In this document: positions 1 to 8,969 of the stretch, one piece after another | Layout: every line of letters starts with the position of its first letter | Numbering within the stretch: the first letter of the stretch is position 1 | NCBI GenBank assembly: GCA_905209455.1 | Contig: CAJLTA010000012.1 | Span: 1 to 60,358, forward strand | DNA from: an uncultured Collinsella sp. | Lineage (GTDB): Bacteria; Actinomycetota; Coriobacteriia; Coriobacteriales; Coriobacteriaceae | DNA length: 60,358 bases | Direction of reading: 5' to 3' | The notes under the pieces: model-generated | The model's database searches: none | Told to the model about the DNA's origin: nothing | Seen by the model: only the letters and a program-made list of their open reading frames with translations | Made by a program: the position numbers and the translations under genes

Positions 1-3
1 GAC

Positions 4-30
4 GGAAAGCACATTAAGTGCTTTCCTTTG
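4..30. terminator. Hairpin at left edge, probable intrinsic terminator
   Basis: A perfect 9-bp stem (GGAAAGCAC / GTGCTTTCC, loop ATTAA) is followed by a short T-rich run on the plus strand. It probably ends a gene lying left of the window. Between it and the next hairpin at 201 I see no coding sequence. Confidence 0.55.
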
Positions 31-200
31 CGTGCGGAACTCGCGACAAACTTAACCCCCGCCCTCAGCCCCGGAGACCCTCCCTGCCGTCACATTATTC
101 AACCAGTTTTGCGGGCGTGCGCCGCTGCGCGGCTAGCCCGCGTGCTCTTCGGCGGGGTTGGTCTGATGGATCTTGTTGAACTTCGGCCTTTGGCTTAAAG

Positions 201-238
201 AAAAACGGGGGACGCATTGTGCATCCCCCGTTTTTGTT
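201..238. terminator. Bidirectional intrinsic terminator
   Basis: An A5 tract, a 7-bp GC stem (CGGGGGA / TCCCCCG) and a T5 tract make a symmetrical hairpin. It lies just downstream of the stop of the minus-strand phosphodiesterase gene, so it should end that transcript, and it can also stop rightward transcription entering from the left. Confidence 0.8.
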
Positions 239-242
239 GCGG

Positions 243-710
243 TTAGTCTAGGTCAATAAACTTGGTACTTATGATCTTGCCGTCTTTTACTAGCATTCTG
301 GCCATGGTGGGGCCTCGGGTGCCTCTGGGGTAGCTGGCGCTGCCCGGGTTGAGGACTAAACAACGGCCCACTTGGGCTTCTTTGGTTACGTGGGTGTGGC
401 CGTTGATGGCTACGTCTACGGATCCCACCGGAAGGTCTTCGCGGTAGTGGGCTACGGCGAATTTGAGGCCTTCGTAGGTAAAGAGCGCAAGACGGTCTAC
501 ATCGGGGCCGTAGTCGCGGTAGTAATCGTTGTTGCCCAGTACGGCCCGCACGGGGGCGATGGTGCATAGGTGCTCGTAGTCTATCTCTGACGTGAGGTCG
601 CCGGCGTGGATGATCAGGTCTGCGCCCTCAAGCTCATCCAAGAGCGCAGGCGATAAATAGCCGTGGGTGTCCGAGATGATATCGATACGCTTGGCGCTTG
701 CACTGTTCAT
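243..710 (-). CDS. YfcE/MJ0936-family metallophosphoesterase
   Basis: 155 residues, the usual length for the YfcE family of calcineurin-like phosphodiesterases that hydrolyse phosphodiester bonds with two metal ions. The metal-binding signatures are visible in order: ISDTHG (about residues 12-17), HAGDL (about 36-40), LGNND (about 58-62), and the C-terminal NGHTH (about 103-107). The start is supported by AAGGGATCCC just before ATG. The gene is monocistronic, with a terminator downstream at 201-238 and the terminator of the neighbouring regulator upstream. The physiological substrate cannot be told from sequence. Confidence 0.9.
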   Translation of the reverse strand: MNSASAKRIDIISDTHGYLSPALLDELEGADLIIHAGDLTSEIDYEHLCTIAPVRAVLGNNDYYRDYGPDVDRLALFTYEGLKFAVAHYREDLPVGSVDVAINGHTHVTKEAQVGRCLVLNPGSASYPRGTRGPTMARMLVKDGKIISTKFIDLD

Positions 711-751
711 GGGATCCCTTCCGCAAAAAACGATTCGGCAGATACATACAA

Positions 752-801
752 AAAAGGCCCCACGGCTCCGCAGACGATGGGTCTACAGGGCTGCGGGGCC
801 A
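752..801 (-). terminator. Terminator of the LytTR regulator gene
   Basis: Read on the minus strand, a long hairpin with GGCCCC/GGGGCC at its base is followed by T6. It sits 6 bp after the stop of the response-regulator gene. Confidence 0.75.
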
Positions 802-806
802 GTGTG

Positions 807-1523
807 CTAGAGACTCAGGGCCTTCTTGAGCGGCACGACGCGGCGGCGCGAAACCGGCACGCGTTCGTCGACGCCCGTAATGCCCAGCTGGATGGCGCCC
901 GAGGGCACCGTCTCGACGTCCGTAACGCACGCCAAGTTGACGATATAGCGGCGGTGAACACGGAAGAAGCCAAAGTCGCAGAGCTTGGCCTCAAACTGCG
1001 CCAGCGAGGTCGTCGACAAAAAGCGATCATCGACGGTATAGATGCAGGAGTAATCGTCCTTGGCCATGATAAAGCGAATGTCATCCACGGGAATGAGCAC
1101 CTTGCGGCCGCCCTTTTCCACCGGGATACGCTCGATGGTCACCTTGCTGTCCGTAACCGGCTTGGCGCGTTGCATGACCTTCTCGATCGCGCGATCCAAG
1201 CGAGCTTCCTCGACCGGCTTCATCAGATAATCGACGGCATCCACGTCGAATGCCTCGACCGCATGGTCACTATACGCAGTCACAAATACGATCGCCGGCG
1301 GATTTTTGAGCTTATGCAGCGCCTCGGCAAGTTGCAGGCCCGAGGCACCGGGCATCGAGATATCGAGAAACACGACATCCACGCGACTTTCCATAAGCAT
1401 CTCGATGGCGGAGCGGACGCTCGACGCCTCCGTGATCGTGCCGATCTTGCCCGTTTGCTCGAGCAGGAAGCGAAGCTCCGAGCGAGCCGGCGCCTCATCA
1501 TCCACAATCATCGCACGCAGCAT
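807..1523 (-). CDS. LytTR-family response regulator (system 1)
   Basis: 238 residues from the ATG of MLRAMIVDDE, which starts the receiver domain directly; an in-frame upstream Met at 1544 gives an unlikely 7-residue extension. The N-terminal receiver domain has the acidic pair DDE near residue 8 and the phosphoacceptor Asp in VVFLDISMPG, with Lys in YLMKPVEEA. The C-terminal half (about 135-238) is a LytTR DNA-binding domain, recognisable by FFRVHRRYIVNL and VPVSRRRVVPL. It lies 72 bp downstream of its kinase gene and is the last gene of a glycosyltransferase-kinase-regulator unit. LytTR regulators typically bind direct repeats and control extracellular, envelope or competence functions; the targets here are unknown. 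Confidence 0.92.
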   Translation of the reverse strand: MLRAMIVDDEAPARSELRFLLEQTGKIGTITEASSVRSAIEMLMESRVDVVFLDISMPGASGLQLAEALHKLKNPPAIVFVTAYSDHAVEAFDVDAVDYLMKPVEEARLDRAIEKVMQRAKPVTDSKVTIERIPVEKGGRKVLIPVDDIRFIMAKDDYSCIYTVDDRFLSTTSLAQFEAKLCDFGFFRVHRRYIVNLACVTDVETVPSGAIQLGITGVDERVPVSRRRVVPLKKALSL

Positions 1524-1595
1524 AGGGATAAAACCTTTCGTCAACTAACTACGCCGGGCATCCGTCGCATGACGTTGAGCCCGTAGCCTTTTATT

Positions 1596-2939
1596 TTACT
1601 CTTGAATGTCGAAGATGCTCTCTGACAAATCAAGATGAAGGAGCACTTTGGTGCCCTTGCCCGGCGCCGATTCGACACGCGTATAGGAGTGCGGCCCATA
1701 AAAGCGATGGATGCGCTCCGAAATATTGTGCATGGCCACACCGGCGCCGCCACCCTGGGGAGAGCTGGCGTCGGGACGGGCAGAGCGCTCGTCAAACAGT
1801 CTGGCGGCGGTACCCTCATCCATGCCCACGCCATTATCGGCCACGGCAATCAAGATTGCATCCTCGCCGTCTTGGTGAACGGTCACGTCGATCCTCAGGG
1901 CGTCGTCATCGCCCATACCATGACGTACGGCGTTCTCGACAATCGGCTGGATCACGAACGCCGGCACCAGCGTATCTTCCACGTCCTCGGACACATCGAA
2001 CGTCGCAAGCACGCGGTCCTCGCCAAAGCGGGCCTTCTCAAAGGTAAGGTAGCGCTTGGTCTGTGCAACCTCGCGCGAGACCGGAATAAGCGATCCCGAG
2101 TTGTCGAGCGTGGCACGATAGAACGATGAGAACTCACGAAGCAATTCGCGGGCCCGCAGCGGGTCGGTGCGCGTAAACGATGCAATGGTGTTCAGCGTGT
2201 TGAACAGGAAGTGCGGGTTAATCTGCGCCTGCAGCGCACGCACCTCGGCGCGCGCTGTGAGTTCCTTTTGCACCTCGAGCTCGTGGATGGCGAGCTGCGT
2301 GGACAAGATCTCGGCAAAGCCCGAGGCAAGCGCGTACTGGGTACGGTCGACGGCGCGCGGGGTCTTGTAGTAGAACTTGAGCGTGCCGACGGTACGATCG
2401 CCCACCTTGATGGGGGCGATAATGCCGGCGGGGACTTGGTTGTGCGAGCCATCCGAGCCCACGACATCCACCATACGGTTGAACGACTGCACGATGCCAT
2501 GTTCGATAACGTAGCGTGTGGCAAGCGTGTGGATGGGAGAATCTGGCAGTAGTTTTTCCTCAAACTCGCCCGCGCAGGCCAACACGTTGCCCTCGTCGGT
2601 GATGGCCACCGTCATGGCGCGCGTCTCGGGCAAAATGCGCCGGCACACCAAACGCGCCGACTCCTGCGTCAGACCGCCCTTAATGTCCTCGAGCATGGCC
2701 GAGGCCACCGAGAGCGTCTCCTCGGTGTACTGGGAGCGCACCGAATCGGGATTGAGCGTCAAAAAGATAAAGATGCACAGAAAGATGCACAGCAGCGCGC
2801 AGGCAATCACCGTGGCGATCGGCTCGATACCGGTCACCAAGGCAAAAATAAAGTACACCAGCACGCAAATGGCGCAGGCAACGGCAATGATGCGAAAGAT
2901 TGATATTGAACTATCGCGCTGGGCGCGGCGGTCGATCAT
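1596..2939 (-). CDS. LytS-like sensor histidine kinase (system 1)
   Basis: 447 residues. Two N-terminal membrane helices (about 14-35 and 42-62) are followed by a GAF-like sensory region (about 75-225), a His_kinase domain with the H-box INPHFLFNTLNTI, and an HATPase_c domain with IVENAVRHGMG (N-box) and DNGVGM (G-box). This is the two-helix GAF type, not the multi-helix 5TM LytS type. The start codon overlaps the stop of the upstream glycosyltransferase gene (ATGA), so the two are translationally coupled. It should phosphorylate the LytTR regulator encoded 72 bp downstream. It is paralogous to the kinase at 7466-8851. Confidence 0.92.
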   Translation of the reverse strand: MIDRRAQRDSSISIFRIIAVACAICVLVYFIFALVTGIEPIATVIACALLCIFLCIFIFLTLNPDSVRSQYTEETLSVASAMLEDIKGGLTQESARLVCRRILPETRAMTVAITDEGNVLACAGEFEEKLLPDSPIHTLATRYVIEHGIVQSFNRMVDVVGSDGSHNQVPAGIIAPIKVGDRTVGTLKFYYKTPRAVDRTQYALASGFAEILSTQLAIHELEVQKELTARAEVRALQAQINPHFLFNTLNTIASFTRTDPLRARELLREFSSFYRATLDNSGSLIPVSREVAQTKRYLTFEKARFGEDRVLATFDVSEDVEDTLVPAFVIQPIVENAVRHGMGDDDALRIDVTVHQDGEDAILIAVADNGVGMDEGTAARLFDERSARPDASSPQGGGAGVAMHNISERIHRFYGPHSYTRVESAPGKGTKVLLHLDLSESIFDIQE

Positions 2940-4123
2940 TCGGCCCCCTCCAGGATACTGATCAGTTGTGCGTCACGCCAAAGCCCGTCCATGATCTTGG
3001 GCCAAAAGCTCTGGAAACGCAGGTAGCTTGCAGCGTTTTGGCGCGCATAGGCCTTTGCCTCGCCGATACCATGGCGCCAAATGCGCAGGTAGCCCTCATG
3101 CTCGCGGGTAAACACGCTGCGGACCATAGCGGTCTTGCGCACGCGGTCGTCGAGCTCGCGCGAAATCCACGGGCCCGGGTAGGGCATGAGCGATGCCGCC
3201 GTAACGGGAATGAGCTCCTTTTGATGCGCGGAGAATGTCAACTTGGCCCGTTCGTAGTACCAACGGTATACATCCTGCATAAAGCGCGGTGAGCGCTTTT
3301 CGGACTCCGGAGGCAGATGGCGCACGGTCCACTCGTTATCGAACCACACGTCGTAGCCAAACATGCGCATGTTAAAGAGGTAATCCAAGTCCTCGCCGCG
3401 GGTGATAAACGGGTCAAAGGCCACACGCGTAAAGGCGCGGGCGTGCAGGGCCATCAGGCCGCCGCACACGTAGTTGGAGCGCGAGATGCGGGTGCCCGAG
3501 AGCGCCTTTTTCATCCAACGGTTGAACTCGATGCGCTTGGTCCACCAACGATGGCAGATGCCCGCCTTGTCCGTGGGAGCCAGCGGCGAGCCGTCGCGAT
3601 CGTAGAAATAACCGCTCTTGACCAAGATCGGCAAGCCCTGACGTGTCTGCTGCCCCAACGCATAGGTCGCGCGCTTCATAAAGTCGGCGTCGATGACAGT
3701 CTCATCGTCATCCAAAAAGATAACCGCGTCATGCCCCAGCACAGCGGCACAGGCTAGCCCCATGTTGCGGATGGCACCGTAGCCTCGCAGGCTCACGCAC
3801 TCGCCCGAACCCTTGGGCGCGATCTGAGCAACCCGGTCTGCGATGCGCGAGGCCTGGGTGTTGGTGACAACGGTGACCTTGAGCGTGGGATGCGCGTCGA
3901 CAATCTCGTGCACGCGCAGCGACACATCGGCTGTGGCAGAAACGGGACAGACCACCAAAAGGATGATGCGCGGGATGTCACGTACCTGCTCAAGCGAGGC
4001 CAGACAGCGGTCGAGTTCGGGATTGTCGGCGTTGAGTCGCGTCGAATGGTCATAGGTGCCAGGGACGTTTGCGCAAGCGTCGTCGCCCGCCCAATACGTT
4101 GGAATCACGACTGTGGCGTTCAT
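2936..4123 (-). CDS. Family 2 glycosyltransferase
   Basis: 395 residues with a GT-A fold. The N-terminus TVVIPTYWAGD begins the nucleotide-sugar site and the acidic metal-binding motif is VIFLDDDETVIDADF at about residues 135-150. A second acidic motif, TRGEDLDYLFNMRMFG, lies at about residues 240-255. No convincing membrane helices are seen, so it is probably cytoplasmic or peripheral. The start is preceded by GGGAGGG. Its stop overlaps the kinase start by 4 bp, which is unusual and suggests that the two-component system responds to or regulates surface glycan synthesis. The acceptor and sugar donor are unknown. Confidence 0.85.
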   Translation of the reverse strand: MNATVVIPTYWAGDDACANVPGTYDHSTRLNADNPELDRCLASLEQVRDIPRIILLVVCPVSATADVSLRVHEIVDAHPTLKVTVVTNTQASRIADRVAQIAPKGSGECVSLRGYGAIRNMGLACAAVLGHDAVIFLDDDETVIDADFMKRATYALGQQTRQGLPILVKSGYFYDRDGSPLAPTDKAGICHRWWTKRIEFNRWMKKALSGTRISRSNYVCGGLMALHARAFTRVAFDPFITRGEDLDYLFNMRMFGYDVWFDNEWTVRHLPPESEKRSPRFMQDVYRWYYERAKLTFSAHQKELIPVTAASLMPYPGPWISRELDDRVRKTAMVRSVFTREHEGYLRIWRHGIGEAKAYARQNAASYLRFQSFWPKIMDGLWRDAQLISILEGAE

Positions 4124-4149
4124 GCCTTACCCTCCCTGCAACACAAAAA

Positions 4150-4188
4150 CGGGACGCCGCCAAACACAGGCGACGCCCCGCGACCTAG
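4150..4188 (-). terminator. Terminator downstream of the MFS transporter gene
   Basis: On the minus strand, CGGGGCGTCGCC and GGCGGCGTCCCG form a 12-bp stem with two wobble pairs, followed by TTTTTGTG. It separates the MFS gene from the glycosyltransferase operon. Confidence 0.75.
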
Positions 4189-4294
4189 CTGATTCCATCA
4201 TACCCACTTGGGCAAATCATTGCTCGCAAGTCGCAATGTTTATTGCGGATAACCCCAAAAGAGTACCGTGGACAGGCACAATAGCCGCTCGCTC

Positions 4295-5554
4295 CTATGC
4301 GGCATGCTCTGCCGCCCGAGTCATGCGGGACAGGCGGACCAGCAGCATAAAGCCAACGATCAGCAACACGCCAATGGAAAGGACGCCCAGTGACGGGTTG
4401 CCGGTCAACGAGGTGACGACCGACACCAGGAAGGTGCCCATGACGCTTGCATAACGACCAAAGATGTCAAAGAAGCCGTAGTACTCGTTGGATTTTTCCT
4501 TAGGGATAATGCGGCCAAAGTAGCTACGGCTGAGCGCCTGCACGCCGCCCTGGAACAGGCCGACCATAATGGCAAGCACCCAGAATTCGAAGGCGGTCTT
4601 TAGGAAGAACGCGGCAAACAGCACAATGCCCATGTAGGCGGCGACGGCCACCAGGATCATGTTGAGCGTGCCCACGCGTCCGGCGAGCTTGCCGTAGATG
4701 ATGGCGGACGGAAAGGCCACGAACTGCGTAACGAGCAGCGCCAGCACCAACTGCGTCGAATCGATGCCCAAAGCCGAGCCGTAGCTGGTTGCCATGGAAA
4801 TGACCGTGTGCACGCCGTCGATGTAGAAGAAGAACGCGACCATGTAGACCAGCACGGTCTTGTTGTGGGCGATCTCGCGCATGGTGTGTCCGACCTCGGA
4901 GAACACACCGCCCACGATGTGGCCGATGGTGTCCTCGGGACCGCGCTCGCGACCGTACTTTTGCTTATAGGTGCGAATGAGCGGCAGAGTAAAGATGAGC
5001 CACCAGGCGCCAGTGATGATAAACGACAGACGCGTTGCCAGCATGGTAGGGACGCCAAGAGCGGGGCCACCCATGATGAGCGCCAGGCAGATGACGAACG
5101 GCACGGTGGAACCGATGTAGCCCCAGGCATAGCCCGAGCTGGACACGGCGTCCATGCGCTCGTCGGTGGTAATGTCGGGCAGCATGGCGTCGTAGAACGT
5201 CATAGAAGAGTTAAGGCCGATGGTGCACAGCACGTACACGGTCAAAAATGCCATGGCGGACATTGGGATAGCCTGCGCCAAGCAAAGCACCAGGCCCGTG
5301 AGGAAGAAGCCCAAGAAGAACTTGATCTTGTTGCCGGCGTAGTCGGCAAGCGCGCCCAGAATGGGCATGAGCATGGCGATGACCAGCGAGGCGATCGTCT
5401 GCGCATTGCCCCAGGCGACCACCAGGTCGGCCGAAGAAGCGCCGGTATTGATGGCGTTAAAGTAAATGGGCACCACCGAGGTATTGAGCAGCACGAGGGC
5501 CGAATTGCCCACATCATACATAACCCAGTTACGCTCGAGCTTGGTGTATTTCAT
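4295..5554 (-). CDS. MFS transporter, Atg22/UMF1-like
   Basis: 419 residues with about 12 predicted membrane helices. The N-terminal YDVGNSALVLLN and the family features FYDAMLPDITTDERMD and SSGYAWGYIGS are typical of the UMF1/Atg22-like branch of the major facilitator superfamily, often implicated in efflux of amino acids or related solutes. The start Met gives the family's short N-terminal tail (MKYTKLERNW) before helix 1; the ribosome-binding site is weak. It is apparently monocistronic with a terminator at 4150-4188. Substrate unknown. Confidence 0.85.
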   Translation of the reverse strand: MKYTKLERNWVMYDVGNSALVLLNTSVVPIYFNAINTGASSADLVVAWGNAQTIASLVIAMLMPILGALADYAGNKIKFFLGFFLTGLVLCLAQAIPMSAMAFLTVYVLCTIGLNSSMTFYDAMLPDITTDERMDAVSSSGYAWGYIGSTVPFVICLALIMGGPALGVPTMLATRLSFIITGAWWLIFTLPLIRTYKQKYGRERGPEDTIGHIVGGVFSEVGHTMREIAHNKTVLVYMVAFFFYIDGVHTVISMATSYGSALGIDSTQLVLALLVTQFVAFPSAIIYGKLAGRVGTLNMILVAVAAYMGIVLFAAFFLKTAFEFWVLAIMVGLFQGGVQALSRSYFGRIIPKEKSNEYYGFFDIFGRYASVMGTFLVSVVTSLTGNPSLGVLSIGVLLIVGFMLLVRLSRMTRAAEHAA

Positions 5555-5655
5555 GGACAGGGACCCTTCGTATTCGCCCGATATGCAGTTAGTTCATCGT
5601 ACCCCAATTGTCCAGAACCGCCGGTAAGGATTCGGCAAAGGGGCACGCACGGGCC

Positions 5656-6600
5656 CTATTCCTCGCGGTCGAACTCCTCATCGGCTTCGAGCACGCGACC
5701 GCTGTAGTTGACGTGACCGGTCACGGCATCCATGTCACCGGTCTCGATAAAACGTGCGACCGTGCACCCGTAATCGACCAGCGCGCGATCAAAGACCTCG
5801 GGGAAACTCTCGTTCGAGACCTCGTCGGTAAAGGGATTCTTCCATGTCAGATGGCCCAGGTTACCGGTGCGCTCGGGCAGCTCCGTCGTCACGCGATGGG
5901 CAAGGCCGTCGAGCAGCGAGTAGTCGTGCACCAAGCCCTCAACCAGCGAGATCGCGCGCGTCTTTGCGGAGCCGGCCGGCTCAATCGCGCGGTAAAGTCG
6001 CTGCATATTGGCAACGGCAGCACCGTACTCCCCCGCCGGAATGTCAATGCCGTACACGCGTCCGGCAACATAGCTCATCAGCACGCCGGCCACGCGATTG
6101 ATGCGATCGGTGGTGACGATCTCGCCCGCCGGCGGGTAATCGTCGACCGTAGCGCCATCGCGTTTAAGCTGCAGCATCAGTACATCCAGGTCGCTCTCGA
6201 TCACAGCATGGACCTGACTGCTCGAATCCTCAAGCTCTGAATCGGACTCCACGATGCCAAACTGCTGCTCATAGACAAAGGGATGGGCGTTGCGGTCGAG
6301 CACGTAATGAGACAGCAGGCCCAGCGCAAAGGCGCGACCCAAGCTGGCGTCGCGCGGCAGCAGATGCGACACGCCGTCGCGCAGGCACGCGAACTGGCGA
6401 GACATACGCGACCGATGCATGACCTGCGCCAGCAGCGTGCAGTCGGAAACACGCGGTGTCAGAATGTGAAAGAAAAACGGGTCGGGGCCTTGGTTGCCCA
6501 AGATAAAGGCAATGCGCTCTTCATCGGACGTGATGACGCCCTGCGGAAGACGGTCGATGCTTTCCTCGCCAAACAGATGATGGGTGATAAGCGCGGGCAT
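5656..6600 (-). CDS. Zinc-dependent phospholipase C family protein
   Basis: 314 residues from MPALITHHLFGE; AAAGGATCAT precedes this ATG, so the 10-residue upstream extension is rejected. The features of the Zn-dependent PLC/S1-P1-like family are visible: HHLFG at residues 7-11, GNQGPDPFFFH at about 41-51, and LSHYVLDRNAHPFVYEQQ at about 98-115, all supplying His and Asp metal ligands. No signal peptide is visible, so it is likely cytoplasmic, as for the other actinobacterial and firmicute members I recall. Whether it truly cleaves phospholipids is unknown. Confidence 0.8.
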   Translation of the reverse strand: MPALITHHLFGEESIDRLPQGVITSDEERIAFILGNQGPDPFFFHILTPRVSDCTLLAQVMHRSRMSRQFACLRDGVSHLLPRDASLGRAFALGLLSHYVLDRNAHPFVYEQQFGIVESDSELEDSSSQVHAVIESDLDVLMLQLKRDGATVDDYPPAGEIVTTDRINRVAGVLMSYVAGRVYGIDIPAGEYGAAVANMQRLYRAIEPAGSAKTRAISLVEGLVHDYSLLDGLAHRVTTELPERTGNLGHLTWKNPFTDEVSNESFPEVFDRALVDYGCTVARFIETGDMDAVTGHVNYSGRVLEADEEFDREE

Positions 6601-6692
6601 AATGATCCTTTCGATTTCATTCGATGCCACCCATTATGCCCACCGCGCGCCCATGCCAAACCTGCGATGGTAAACGACGGCATGCAGACCGT

Positions 6693-7427
6693 CTACGCAA
6701 GCCCCAGGTGCGACTTGACCTCGGCGGCACGACGACGGGACACCGGTACCGTCGAGTTCACGCGGTCGAGCCTGAGCTCCATCAACCCCGTGGAGCCAAT
6801 CTCAACATTGTGCACGTCTTCCAAATTGACCAGGTAGCTGCGATGAACGCGAATAAAGCCCTCGGAGTCCAAGCGACGCTCGAGCGAAGAGATCGACTCA
6901 TTGATCAGGTACGTTCCCTCGGCGCAGATGGCGTTGCAAAAATCGGCGCGCGCCTCAAAGTAGCAGACGTCTGCGGCGGGAATGAACACCTTTTTGCCCC
7001 CGCGGTCCACTGTCAGACGCAAAGGTTGGCGCGGAGCATGGATAACACGACGGGCACCCAAGGCTGCCTCGATCTTGTCGAGTGCCTTTGACAGGCGTGC
7101 GTCCTCGACCGGCTTGACGACATAGTCGACCGCATCGAGGTTATACGCATCGGCGGCAAATTCGGCAAACGCCGTCACAAACACAACCACCGGCGGCGTC
7201 TTTAGGTTCTGCAGCGTCTCGGCAAGCTCAATTCCCGAGCGACCGGGCATGTTAATGTCTAAAAACAGCACGTCGGGCTTGTTCGACAGAATCGACTCCA
7301 CGGCTTCGGTGACATTGCCCGCCTCGGCAATCTGGCCCACACGCGTATCCTTTTCCAACAGATAGCGTAGCTCGGCCCTAATGGGAGGTTCGTCATCAAC
7401 CACCAAGATGTTCCAGCCTTCGGACAT
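6693..7427 (-). CDS. LytTR-family response regulator (system 2)
   Basis: 244 residues: receiver domain with VVDDEPPIR near the N-terminus and phosphoacceptor Asp in VLFLDINMPGRSG, the Lys in YVVKPVEDA, then a LytTR domain (about 140-244) with FIRVHRSYLVNL and VPVSRRRAAEV. Start supported by AGGGGAAGCACAT before ATG. It lies 38 bp downstream of its kinase gene. The domain order and key motifs match the regulator at 807-1523, so the two systems are duplicates that have diverged. Confidence 0.92.
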   Translation of the reverse strand: MSEGWNILVVDDEPPIRAELRYLLEKDTRVGQIAEAGNVTEAVESILSNKPDVLFLDINMPGRSGIELAETLQNLKTPPVVVFVTAFAEFAADAYNLDAVDYVVKPVEDARLSKALDKIEAALGARRVIHAPRQPLRLTVDRGGKKVFIPAADVCYFEARADFCNAICAEGTYLINESISSLERRLDSEGFIRVHRSYLVNLEDVHNVEIGSTGLMELRLDRVNSTVPVSRRRAAEVKSHLGLA

Positions 7428-7465
7428 ATGTGCTTCCCCTCTTTTTCTCTCAATCCAACCGCGTG

Positions 7466-8851
7466 CTACGCCATCAACGGCGCCGGCTCATGCGGCTCGC
7501 CGTTCAGCTCGACGATGACCTGCGTTCCCACGCCCTCCTGGGACTTCACGCGCATGCCAGAATCTTCTCCGTAAAAGAAATGGATGCGCTGAAGCACGTT
7601 GAAGAGCGCCAAGCCGCAGCCTCGTTTGATGGAGCCGTCGGCGGTAATGCTCTCGGGCTCCTCCAGGCGATGCTGCTCAAACAGATGCGCGCAGACCTCT
7701 TCGCTCATACCGATGCCATCGTCCTCGACGATGATCTCCAAACCGTCATCGGTCTCGAAAGCCCTAACACGAATAGAAAGCGGCTCGGTCTCGCGCTGCG
7801 CGTGTTTGATGCAGTTTTCGAGCAACGGCTGCAAGATAAACGGCGGCACCATGCAATCGCGCACCTCAAAGTCGATATCGACCGAGACGCGCAAACGGCC
7901 GTCGCCATACCGGGCCTGCATAAGATTGATATAACGAGTACCCTGTTCCACCTCGTGCTCGAGCGTGGTGAGCGTATCGGAATCAGAAAGCGTCTGACGA
8001 TAGTAATTGGAGAAGTCGATCAGCAGCGATCGCGCCTTGTCGGGCTCGGTTCGAACGAGCGACACGATGGTGCTGATGGTGTTAAACAGAAAATGAGGAT
8101 CGACCTGCGATTGCAAGGCGCGCAGCTCCACGCGGGCCGTAAGCTCGTCCTGGCGCTCGAGCTCAAAGCTCGCAAGCTGCGTGGAAATTAGATCGGCAAA
8201 GCCCGAGGCAAGCGCCGTCTGGCGCATATCGATGCTGCTCAGACGGAGATAATACAGCTCGAGCGTGCCCACGCAATGCCCGCGCACGGTAAGCGGTGCG
8301 ACAATACCGGCGCGCAGGCGCGGAAAGTAGCCACCCGTCTCGGTCGAGGCATCGCGCGAGAACACGCTTTGCTCACCGCTGTTGATCACGTTGAGCGTAG
8401 TCCGCAGTACCACCGGGGTGCCCGCGGGGCATTTTGCCGAGTCCTCGCCCCAGCTTGCCAACACCTGCTTGCCGTCGGTAAAGCAGATGGCAGAGGCGAT
8501 AGTTTCGGACAGGATGATCTTAGAGGTGCCCAGGGCAGCTTCGGGCGTAAGGCCGCGCGACGTGTAGGCGAATATTTTTGAAGCGATGGCGAGCGTGCGG
8601 TCGGTTGCGCTCGATGTGAGGTCGTCGGGAACGACAAAGACGTACGAGAAGAAGAAGCACAGCATGACCAAGCAGGCAATGACGACAACGGCCGGAACGG
8701 GATTGGGATTATCGGTTAGATCCCAGATGAGCAGCAGGATAAGCAGCGGAACGACAATACCGAGCAAGATGGCTTGAACCACATGCTGAGCGGTACGAAA
8801 GACCTTGGTAGAGTTGTAGCTCTTGCCCAGAATCAGCCTATTGAGATCCAC
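7466..8851 (-). CDS. LytS-like sensor histidine kinase (system 2)
   Basis: About 461 residues if translation starts at GTG 8851. AAGGAG lies immediately before an in-frame ATG at 8857 but six bases before this GTG, so the GTG has the better spacing. Two membrane helices (about 23-43 and 50-72) are followed by a GAF-like region, the H-box VDPHFLFNTISTIVSL, the N-box LLENCIKHAQ and the G-box DDGIGM. The layout is the same as in the kinase at 1596-2939, and the partner regulator follows 38 bp downstream. Confidence 0.9.
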   Translation of the reverse strand: MDLNRLILGKSYNSTKVFRTAQHVVQAILLGIVVPLLILLLIWDLTDNPNPVPAVVVIACLVMLCFFFSYVFVVPDDLTSSATDRTLAIASKIFAYTSRGLTPEAALGTSKIILSETIASAICFTDGKQVLASWGEDSAKCPAGTPVVLRTTLNVINSGEQSVFSRDASTETGGYFPRLRAGIVAPLTVRGHCVGTLELYYLRLSSIDMRQTALASGFADLISTQLASFELERQDELTARVELRALQSQVDPHFLFNTISTIVSLVRTEPDKARSLLIDFSNYYRQTLSDSDTLTTLEHEVEQGTRYINLMQARYGDGRLRVSVDIDFEVRDCMVPPFILQPLLENCIKHAQRETEPLSIRVRAFETDDGLEIIVEDDGIGMSEEVCAHLFEQHRLEEPESITADGSIKRGCGLALFNVLQRIHFFYGEDSGMRVKSQEGVGTQVIVELNGEPHEPAPLMA

Positions 8852-8886
8852 AGTCATCTCCTTCTTACTGACGCACCCCATAGCAA

Positions 8887-8914
8887 TAAAGAGGGCCGCA
8901 AGCGACCCTCCCCA
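8887..8914 (-). terminator. Terminator between amidohydrolase and kinase genes
   Basis: On the minus strand GAGGGTCGC and GCGGCCCTC form a 9-bp stem (one wobble) with loop TT and a following TTTATT. It separates the permease-amidohydrolase operon from the second two-component system. Confidence 0.7.
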
Positions 8915-8969
8915 TTGCATTATGCAATCAAATACTGTGTTTTACATCAAGCCATCGATGAACGGTAGC

